This document shows positions 7,997 to 12,944 of a stretch of 12,944 nt of DNA, in pieces (within the stretch, counting starts at the first letter, position 1; each line of letters starts with the position of its first letter). The notes below the pieces were generated by a model that saw nothing but the letters and a program-made list of their open reading frames with translations, made no database searches and was not told the DNA's origin. The stretch comes from an uncultured Eubacteriales bacterium (lineage in GTDB: Bacteria > Bacillota_A > Clostridia > Lachnospirales > Cellulosilyticaceae). The translations under genes were made by a program, and so were the position numbers. The DNA lies in NCBI GenBank assembly GCA_900556665.1, contig USPX01000041.1, positions 1 to 12,944 on the forward strand, in the 5' to 3' direction.

Positions 7997-8771
7997 TATT
8001 GGGTTAGTATTTGAAAAGAAAAAAGCAGAAGGTAAAAAAACATTTATTCCATTTATAACAGCAGGTGATCCAAACTTAGATGCAACAGAGCAGTTTATTT
8101 ATGCTTTAGAAAAAGGTGGTAGTACACTTATTGAAATTGGTATTCCATTTTCAGATCCAGTAGCTGATGGGCCTGTCATTCAAGAAGCTAATTTACGTGC
8201 TATGGAAAATGATATCCATGTAGATAAAGTATTTGATATGGTAGCAAAAGTAAGGAAAAATACTCAAATTCCATTAGTATTTTTAATGTATGCTAATACA
8301 ATCTATCACTATGGCATTGCAGGTTTCTTTAAAAGATGTCAGGAAGTGGGAGTAGATGGCGTAATCATTGCAGATTTACCTTGTGAAGAAAAAGAAGAAT
8401 TTGATGCATATGCAAGGGACTTTGATATTGACCTTATTGCCCTTGTAACTCCAACTTCTAGAGCACGCACAGAAAAAATCTGTAAAGAGGCTAGAGGCTT
8501 CTTATACTGTGTTTCTTCTTTAGGGGTAACAGGTATGAGAAGTCAAATTGAAACAGATTTTGGTGAAATGTTTGAGAGCATTAAAAAGTATAGTAAGATT
8601 CCAACAGCTCTAGGTTTTGGTATTTCTAATGCTGAGCAAGCAGCAGTGCTTAAAGATTACACAGATGGCATTATTATAGGAAGTGCAGTTGTTAAGATTG
8701 TTGAGGAAAAAGGAGAAGCAGCTGCACCTGCTTTAGAAGAGTTTGCTAGAAGCATTGTAGAAGTATTATAA
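7989..8771 (+). CDS. trpA: Tryptophan synthase alpha subunit
   Basis: Cleaves indole-3-glycerol phosphate to indole and glyceraldehyde-3-phosphate and passes indole to TrpB. This is a 260-residue TIM barrel. The catalytic residues fall at the classical positions, Glu49 in [11 protein letters not shown] and Asp60 in [12 protein letters not shown] (22-28), the YANTIYHYG loop (about 101-109), the ADLPCEE segment, the VTPTS segment, GVTG and the phosphate-binding GFGISN and GSAVVK elements are all present. It starts inside the last codons of trpB (8-bp overlap), with a G-rich run at 7974-7979 as the likely ribosome binding site. It is the last gene of the operon and is followed by an intrinsic terminator about 60 bp downstream. 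It contains no tryptophan. Confidence 0.97.
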   Translation: MSNIGLVFEKKKAEGKKTFIPFITAGDPNLDATEQFIYALEKGGSTLIEIGIPFSDPVADGPVIQEANLRAMENDIHVDKVFDMVAKVRKNTQIPLVFLMYANTIYHYGIAGFFKRCQEVGVDGVIIADLPCEEKEEFDAYARDFDIDLIALVTPTSRARTEKICKEARGFLYCVSSLGVTGMRSQIETDFGEMFESIKKYSKIPTALGFGISNAEQAAVLKDYTDGIIIGSAVVKIVEEKGEAAAPALEEFARSIVEVL

Positions 8772-8832
8772 ATATGTGCGAAACCATAAAGTTTTAAGTT
8801 ATAAAAATTTATAAGATAGAAAAAATGAAATG

Positions 8833-8864
8833 GCCTCCAAGGAAAAACACTTGGAGGCTGTTTT
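8833..8864 (+). terminator. Intrinsic terminator of the trp operon
   Basis: A perfect 9-bp stem GCCTCCAAG/CTTGGAGGC (8833-8841 with 8850-8858) has an 8-nt loop and is followed by TGTTTT. It lies 61 bp after the trpA stop. Confidence 0.9.
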
Positions 8865-8900
8865 ATCATAGGCTAAGAATGTGCAGGAAATTTATATATG

Positions 8901-8929
8901 TTGATTTTCTAGGTAGGCCTTATTATAAT
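8901..8929 (+). promoter_or_regulatory. Promoter of trmB
   Basis: TTGATT (8901-8906) and TATAAT (8924-8929) are separated by exactly 17 nt, downstream of the trp terminator and about 75 bp before the trmB start. This matches a sigma-A promoter with two mismatches in the -35 box. Confidence 0.7.
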
Positions 8930-9002
8930 GAATAAGAATGATTTAGTTAGAAAACAAAAGTTTTAAAATAAATTGAATGGCACGAGAGAAAGGAATATCC
9001 TT

Positions 9003-9662
9003 ATGCGCTTAAGAAGAGATGCAAGAGCTACAGATTACTTAGCACAAGATGAAAGAGTAATTCAAAATCCAGAAGAATTAAAAGGAAAATGGAAAGAACA
9101 CTTTGGTAACGACAATCCTATTCATGTAGAATTTGGATGTGGTAAAGGTGGTTTCATTACACAACTTGCTTTAAGAAATCCAGATATTAATTATATTGCA
9201 GCTGAAAGAGCGGAAACAGTTGTATATAAAGCTTGTAAAAAAGCTAATGCAAGTGAAGAGGCACCTAAAAATTTGAGATTCTTATTCTTTGATGTACACA
9301 ACTGTACAGATATATTTGAGGCAGGAGAGGTAGAAAGACTTTACCTTAACTTCTCAGATCCATGGCCAAAGAAAAGACATGCAAACAGAAGATTAACATA
9401 TAGAGAATTCCTCGATCGTTATGAACAAATCTTAGTAGATAATGGTGAAATCCACTTCAAAACAGATAACAAAGGGTTATTTGCTTCATCAATTGAAGAA
9501 CTTTCACTTAGAAATTGGCTTATGAAAAATGTTACTTTAGATTTACACAATAGTGATATGGAAGATAACATTATGACAGAGTACGAAAAGAAATTCTCAG
9601 AGCTTGGATTTACTATTAATCGCTTAGAAGCAGTAAAACCAAATAGACAAAATAGCAAATAA
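9003..9662 (+). CDS. trmB: tRNA (guanine-N7-)-methyltransferase
   Basis: Methylates guanine 46 in the variable loop of tRNA using S-adenosylmethionine. I place the start at ATG 9003 because AAAGGA (8989-8994) is correctly spaced and the protein then begins MRLRRDARATDYL, like known TrmB proteins. An upstream in-frame ATG at 8973 lacks a ribosome binding site. Of 219 residues, VEFGCGKGG (42-50) is the SAM-binding motif I, AAER (66-69) and FFDVHN (95-100) line the site, SDPWPKKRHANRRL (118-131) is the family signature, HFKTD (151-155) follows, and TEYEKKF (192-198) is the C-terminal motif. It is a single-gene unit with its own promoter and terminator, probably unrelated in function to the trp genes. 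Confidence 0.96.
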   Translation: MRLRRDARATDYLAQDERVIQNPEELKGKWKEHFGNDNPIHVEFGCGKGGFITQLALRNPDINYIAAERAETVVYKACKKANASEEAPKNLRFLFFDVHNCTDIFEAGEVERLYLNFSDPWPKKRHANRRLTYREFLDRYEQILVDNGEIHFKTDNKGLFASSIEELSLRNWLMKNVTLDLHNSDMEDNIMTEYEKKFSELGFTINRLEAVKPNRQNSK

Positions 9663-9700
9663 ACTTTGAAAACAAAAGTGTGAGAAGAAATGGTAAAAAG

Positions 9701-9742
9701 GCAACCTTATGATAGTCAAAGACTTGATGAGGTTGCTTTTTT
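9701..9742 (+). terminator. Intrinsic terminator of trmB
   Basis: A 7-bp GCAACCT/AGGTTGC stem (9701-9707 with 9730-9736) encloses an inner AGTC/GACT pair and is followed by six T residues (9737-9742). The run of A residues on the 5' side (9695-9699) can extend pairing with the T tract. Confidence 0.85.
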
Positions 9743-9826
9743 ATGTGAATAGAAGTATCAGATAAAGTCATAATAAATAAGGAGAATATTATATTGCATT
9801 TATAAATGATATATAATAAACTAACC

Positions 9827-9855
9827 TTGTGTTTAAGTTTAAAGAATGTTATAAG
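9827..9855 (+). promoter_or_regulatory. Probable extended -10 promoter of trxA
   Basis: TGTTATAAG (9847-9855) is an extended -10 element, with TTGTGT (9827-9832) 17 nt upstream of the hexamer. The -35 match is weak. A second TATAAT occurs at 9812-9817 without a well spaced -35, so the choice is tentative. Confidence 0.4.
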
Positions 9856-9892
9856 TAAAGCATATGATATATATATTTAAGGAGGAACAAAA

Positions 9893-10210
9893 ATGGCATT
9901 TAAATTTGAAGATGGAAACTTCCAAACAGAAGCACTTGAATCATCAATTCCAGTAGTAGTAGACTTCTATGCAGACTGGTGTGGACCATGCAAAATGATG
10001 TCACCAGTTATTGACGAATTAGCTACAGAGTACGAAGGAAAGGTTAAGATCGGAAAAATTAACACAGATGAAAATCGTGCTATCGCAAGCAAATACAATG
10101 TAATGAGCATTCCAACAATCATCTTAATCAAAGATGGTCAAGTAGTAGATACAGTTGTAGGTGCATTACCAAAAACAGCACTTCAACAAAAAATCGAAGG
10201 TATGCTATAA
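9893..10210 (+). CDS. trxA: Thioredoxin
   Basis: A small cytoplasmic disulfide reductase that keeps protein thiols reduced and recycles enzymes such as ribonucleotide reductase, with thioredoxin reductase as partner. The 105 residues are the standard single-domain length. The active site is WCGPCK (29-34), with redox Cys30 and Cys33, preceded by VVVDFYADWC as in typical TrxA. The cis-proline is Pro74 in SIPTII, and the C-terminal strand carries VVDTVVGALPK. A strong AAGGAGG (9879-9885) precedes the ATG, which suggests high expression. There is no signal peptide. It stands alone between the trmB terminator and the large palindrome; thioredoxin reductase is not next to it here. Confidence 0.96.
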   Translation: MAFKFEDGNFQTEALESSIPVVVDFYADWCGPCKMMSPVIDELATEYEGKVKIGKINTDENRAIASKYNVMSIPTIILIKDGQVVDTVVGALPKTALQQKIEGML

Positions 10211-10232
10211 GACAAGGATTCCTTAAGGGTCC

Positions 10233-10415
10233 GTCAAAAAATACCCCCACTCAGCTACACTCTACACAATTTGTGCTAGTCTAAGCTTGATAATCAATAC
10301 AACGGTCGAAAACTCGCTTCGCTCGGACACTCGACCTAAAACCGTATTGATTATCTTCACTAAGACTAGCAACAAATTGTTCCGAAGGTAGCATGAGATG
10401 GGGGTATTTTTTGAC
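10233..10415. repeat. Long imperfect palindrome (about 183 bp), MITE-like or bidirectional terminator
   Basis: The outer 16 bp pair perfectly (10233-10248 with 10400-10415, GTC, six A, TA, five C). Pairing continues inwards with small bulges through CAATTTGT/ACAAATTG and GCTAGTCT/AGACTAGC, then 12 perfect pairs (10289-10300 with 10344-10355). GGTCGA/TCGACC (10304-10309 with 10331-10336) closes an apical region containing CTCGCTTCGCTCGG. Read on either strand, the outer stem ends in GGGGGTATTTTTT, so it could stop transcription in both directions. No reading frame of note lies inside. I see no clear target-site duplication. Confidence 0.85.
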
Positions 10416-10500
10416 TTTCCTTTTTATAATACTTTGCAAGTTATATCAAGAATTGGGGGCTGGGAGGGTGGTATTATTTTGGAGAAGGGAGAGATAAACA

Positions 10501-11406
10501 ATGTATGAGTGGCATGAGGCAATACAGAAGATGATTTATTGGATTGAAGATCACTTGGAAGAGAATCCGACATTATTGGAGATGTCGCAGCAGATAGGGT
10601 ATTCACCTTATTATTGTTCTGTGAAGTTTCATGAGATTGTGGGGATGACACTTAAGAGTTATATTGCTGGAAGAAGACTTGCTAGGGCGACTTTGGAGAT
10701 AAGGGATAGTAGGCAGCGTATTATGGATATTGCTTTAAAGTATGGATATTCTTCTCAAGAGGCTCTGACGAGGGCTTTTATGAATGCTTATGGATGTACA
10801 CCAGCGGCATATCGAAGAAATCCAGTGCCGGTGCCACTACGAAACATGCAGAATGTAGTCTTTCCTGAATATTATTTGAAAGAGGGAGAATCCATTATGA
10901 ATAAAACAATTTTAACAAATGCAAATGTAAGAGTTGAACACATCCCAGCACATAAATATATTGGTATTTGGGACTTAGATGCAAAAGATTATATGAGTTT
11001 TTGGAATAGACATGATTGTGATAAGGTTTGTGGCATCATTGATAGTATGAATCATGTAGCAAATTCTATTGTAACTGTGCATACAGCAGGATGGTTTGAG
11101 GAAAATGGTAAAAGAGGATACTTTTATGGTTTTGGAGTAGATGCTGACTATAATGGTGTTATTCCTAAAGGGTTTGAAATAAGAGAAGTACCAGCTACTG
11201 ATTATCTCGTATTTTATCATCCAGCTTTTGATTTCTTAAAAGATTGTGGTGAGGTAATGAAGAGAGTAGAGGATTTAGCTTGGCACTTTAATCCTGAAGA
11301 AAAAGGTTATGAATGGAATGAAGCTGTGAATATGGTTTATCAGCGCCATCTCCCAGAAACAATAGGGTATGAAATATTAAGACCTGTAAAGAAAGAGAAG
11401 AAATAG
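10501..11406 (+). CDS. AraC family transcriptional regulator with GyrI-like effector domain
   Basis: A DNA-binding regulator of the Rob/SoxS-like layout. Residues about 8-105 form the AraC domain with two helix-turn-helix units: LLEMSQQIGYSPYYCSVKFHE (25-45) and IMDIALKYGYSSQEALTRAF (74-93), followed by GCTPAAYRR (98-106). Residues about 140-297 look like a GyrI-like small-molecule domain, starting VRVEHIPAHKYIGIWD and ending in the YEWNEAVNMVYQRHLPETIGYEILRPV segment. The ATG at 10501 has GGAGA at 10488-10492. The ligand and target genes cannot be read from sequence; drug or toxic-metabolite sensing is typical of the family. Lys and Gln codons favour AAG and CAG in the HTH half and AAA in the effector half, and an internal ribosome binding site and ATG occur at the boundary. 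It converges with the AI-2E gene. Confidence 0.88.
   Translation: MYEWHEAIQKMIYWIEDHLEENPTLLEMSQQIGYSPYYCSVKFHEIVGMTLKSYIAGRRLARATLEIRDSRQRIMDIALKYGYSSQEALTRAFMNAYGCTPAAYRRNPVPVPLRNMQNVVFPEYYLKEGESIMNKTILTNANVRVEHIPAHKYIGIWDLDAKDYMSFWNRHDCDKVCGIIDSMNHVANSIVTVHTAGWFEENGKRGYFYGFGVDADYNGVIPKGFEIREVPATDYLVFYHPAFDFLKDCGEVMKRVEDLAWHFNPEEKGYEWNEAVNMVYQRHLPETIGYEILRPVKKEKK
10884..10899 (+). promoter_or_regulatory. Internal ribosome binding site and ATG at the AraC/GyrI domain boundary
   Basis: GGGAG (10884-10888) lies eight bases before an in-frame ATG (10897-10899, Met133). Translation from here would give a 169-residue protein that is exactly the GyrI-like domain. Whether it is used is not known. 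Confidence 0.4.
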
Positions 11407-11439
11407 TAAATAGATAAATGTTAGAAGAAAGTATTAAAG

Positions 11440-11486
11440 AAATAGCTGTATAAACTAAAGAAAATAAGTTTATACAGCTATTTTTT
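11440..11486. terminator. Shared terminator between the convergent AraC and AI-2E genes
   Basis: A perfect 17-bp stem (11440-11456 with 11467-11483, centred on TAGCTGTATAAACT) has a 10-nt loop, with six T residues at 11481-11486 on the plus strand. On the minus strand the T tract is weaker (ATTTCTTT). It ends ten bases from the AI-2E stop, so it probably serves both genes, more strongly for the plus strand. Confidence 0.88.
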
Positions 11487-11496
11487 ATGAAATAAA

Positions 11497-12768
11497 TTAT
11501 TTTTTTTGCTTTCTATTTTTATACCACTGTCTTGGCGATTGTGGTCTTTTATAAGGTGGGATTGGTTTTTCTAGTTCTACTAAAGTTACATCTTTTGCAA
11601 TAAGTTTGGCATCAATTATGCGATTGATATTTGTTAAGGTTACTGCAATGATTGGTGAAGCGAAGAACATTCCGAGAGGTCCCCAAAGTGCACCACCGAT
11701 AATAATACCTGAGATAATCCAAAATGGACTAAGTCCAATAGAATCTCCAAGAATTTTAGGGCCTAAGACTAAACCATCGAATTGTTGAAGGATAACAATA
11801 AAGACTAAAACAGCTAGAGCTGCTGGTAATCCTTCAAATAATGTAATGGCTACAGCAGGAATTGCACCTAATATTGGTCCGAAGTATGGAATCATATTAA
11901 AGATTCCAACGATTACTGCTAATAATAGGGCATATGGATTTTTCATGAAATATAATCCAATAAAAGCAATCACACCTATAATGAATGAATCAATAAATTT
12001 CCCTACAAAGAATTGAATAAAAACACTATGTCCTTCTGAAAAAATAGCGATTACTTTTTCAGCACGTTTTTTATGAAGCAGAGAATAAGTTACACGTTTT
12101 GAAGCATAAGCAAATGCTTCTTTTTGCATAAGTGCATAGAATGCAATAACTAGCCCCATTACTAAATTAAGTAATGAAGAAGCAATAGTAATTGCTTGAG
12201 ACATAATGATTGTTACTAAATTATTGATTGCATCAAAAGCAGAGGTTGATAAAAGCTTTTGTAGATCAAATTGATCAAATAATGTAGCTACATTAAGTTC
12301 GTTAGGTAGAATAATACCATTTTGATTTAAGCCTTGTTGAAGCTCTGTAAGTGTAGTTGTAAGTTCCCTCTTATAAATAGGTAACATTGTCGCTAATTCT
12401 TTTAAGTTGTTTGCCAGTTGTGGAATAAGATAACGGAACATAATGATAATAGTTCCTACAACACATAAGTAAACTGCCAGAATAGAAGTTGTACGAATAA
12501 AAGTCCTCTGACGTTTTTGCGTTGGTTTAATCCACATTAATAAGTATCGCTCAAAGAAATCCATGATAGGATTAAATAAATAAGCAATAAGAAGTCCATA
12601 AAAGATTGGCGAAAGAACGCTTGTAATACCCTTCACAAACGCCATTATAGAAGGTGCAATATTATCAGTGTTAGAAGAAACACGATAAAATAAAATAGAT
12701 AAGATAATGACGCCAAGGGCGTATAAGGAAATTTCAAAGTAATGGTTGTTCTTCCAAAAGTTTTTCAT
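11497..12768 (-). CDS. AI-2E family transporter (multi-pass membrane protein)
   Basis: A polytopic inner-membrane protein of 423 residues in the family named after E. coli TqsA. Members have been linked to autoinducer-2 export or Na+/H+ antiport, so the substrate here is unknown. Hydrophobic segments are visible near 14-30, 46-66, 94-116, 184-213, 255-300, 303-330 and 347-380. Family hallmarks are NMIPYFGPILGAIPA (291-305) and GPKILGDSIGLSPFWIISGIIIGG (336-359), followed by LWGPLGMFFASPIIA. The hydrophilic region 117-175 is the expected large loop. The C-terminus is Lys/Arg-rich and should be cytoplasmic. On the minus strand the ATG follows GGAGGTG (plus positions 12774-12780) by five bases. 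The gene is divergent from the tRNA at the right edge and convergent with the AraC gene. Confidence 0.9.
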   Translation of the reverse strand: MKNFWKNNHYFEISLYALGVIILSILFYRVSSNTDNIAPSIMAFVKGITSVLSPIFYGLLIAYLFNPIMDFFERYLLMWIKPTQKRQRTFIRTTSILAVYLCVVGTIIIMFRYLIPQLANNLKELATMLPIYKRELTTTLTELQQGLNQNGIILPNELNVATLFDQFDLQKLLSTSAFDAINNLVTIIMSQAITIASSLLNLVMGLVIAFYALMQKEAFAYASKRVTYSLLHKKRAEKVIAIFSEGHSVFIQFFVGKFIDSFIIGVIAFIGLYFMKNPYALLLAVIVGIFNMIPYFGPILGAIPAVAITLFEGLPAALAVLVFIVILQQFDGLVLGPKILGDSIGLSPFWIISGIIIGGALWGPLGMFFASPIIAVTLTNINRIIDAKLIAKDVTLVELEKPIPPYKRPQSPRQWYKNRKQKK

Positions 12769-12796
12769 GCATACACCTCCAAAAAGTTACAAATCT

Positions 12797-12805
12797 ATTT
12801 TAACA
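12797..12805 (-). promoter_or_regulatory. Possible extended -10 of the AI-2E transporter gene
   Basis: On the minus strand TGTTAAAAT occurs 29 bp before the start codon and reads as an extended -10 element. No good -35 hexamer is found 16-18 nt further upstream, so this is tentative. Confidence 0.3.
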
Positions 12806-12854
12806 TAGATAGTTTTAAAAGTATGTAGAAGGTACAAAAAAAAATAAAAAAATG

Positions 12855-12883
12855 TTGACATATCAAGTCGATTTATATATAAT
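12855..12883 (+). promoter_or_regulatory. Consensus sigma-A promoter for a tRNA transcript
   Basis: TTGACA (12855-12860), a 17-nt spacer and TATAAT (12878-12883) are perfect consensus boxes. They lie about 36 bp before the tRNA 5' end, which fits a strong stable-RNA promoter. Confidence 0.92.
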
Positions 12884-12919
12884 GAATCTTGTCCTTGAGA
12901 GAGGAAAAAATAAATGAAT

Positions 12920-12944
12920 GCGGGAATGCTGGAATTGGCAGACA
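12920..12944 (+). tRNA. tRNA-Leu, 5' part only (cut by window edge)
   Basis: The last 25 nt read as an acceptor 5' strand (GCGGGAA) followed by a D-arm with TGGAATTGGCAGACA, the arrangement typical of bacterial tRNA-Leu. The anticodon lies outside the window, so the isoacceptor is unknown and the Leu identity rests on the D-arm alone. Confidence 0.75.

Noticed and set aside
8973..9002. ATG start for trmB at 8973
   Set aside because: No ribosome binding sequence precedes it, and the ten extra residues do not resemble TrmB. The ATG at 9003 has AAAGGA and gives the usual MRLR start.
10211..10228. Short AAGGA/TCCTT hairpin right after trxA as its terminator
   Set aside because: The stem is only five base pairs and no T tract follows. 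The large palindrome just downstream is a better candidate for ending the transcript.
10420..10500. Promoter for the AraC gene (TATAAT at 10425-10430, TTGCAA at 10434-10439)
   Set aside because: The boxes are in the wrong order or spacing for a sigma-A promoter, so I do not annotate one. The gene's promoter remains unidentified.
10424..10651. Minus-strand frame overlapping the start of the AraC gene
   Set aside because: It lies opposite the HTH coding sequence, shows no recognisable motif and has no ribosome binding site, so it is a shadow.

Overview
The window comes from a low-GC Gram-positive bacterium, most likely a member of the Clostridia (Lachnospiraceae or Cellulosilyticaceae relatives). 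The evidence is AT-rich coding with many AAA, TTA and ATA codons, strong AGGAGG-type ribosome binding sites, a T-box leader on the trp operon, and protein sequences that look clostridial. The genus is an inference from these traits, not something read directly.

Layout. Positions 1-1733 hold the 3' part of a long low-complexity repeat protein that ends in a small folded domain. Positions 1734-2246 carry no gene. They contain an almost fully resolvable tryptophan-type T-box riboswitch: stem I with a K-turn, a UGG specifier, an antiterminator with the 7-nt UGGUACC bulge, and a 15-bp terminator. Positions 2247-8771 are a complete tryptophan operon, trpE-trpGD(fused)-trpC-trpF-trpB-trpA, tightly packed with two ATGA overlaps and one 8-bp overlap, closed by an intrinsic terminator. 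It encodes every step from chorismate to L-tryptophan. Uncharged tRNA-Trp is expected to switch it on through the T-box, and TrpE keeps the LLES element associated with feedback inhibition.

Downstream are separate housekeeping units. trmB (tRNA m7G46 methyltransferase) and trxA (thioredoxin) have their own promoter-like sequences, and trmB is followed by its own terminator. An imperfect palindrome of about 183 bp then separates trxA from an AraC-type regulator with a GyrI-like effector domain. That gene converges on a minus-strand AI-2E family membrane protein across a 17-bp-stem terminator. At the right edge a consensus sigma-A promoter (TTGACA, 17 nt, TATAAT) leads into the first 25 nt of a probable tRNA-Leu.

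Most of the window is ordinary core metabolism. The less usual items are the 5'-truncated repeat protein, the large palindrome, the TrpG-TrpD fusion, the T-box base opposite the tRNA discriminator, and signs that the AraC/GyrI gene is a two-part chimera with an internal start. I found no convincing undescribed defence, mobile or biosynthetic system.
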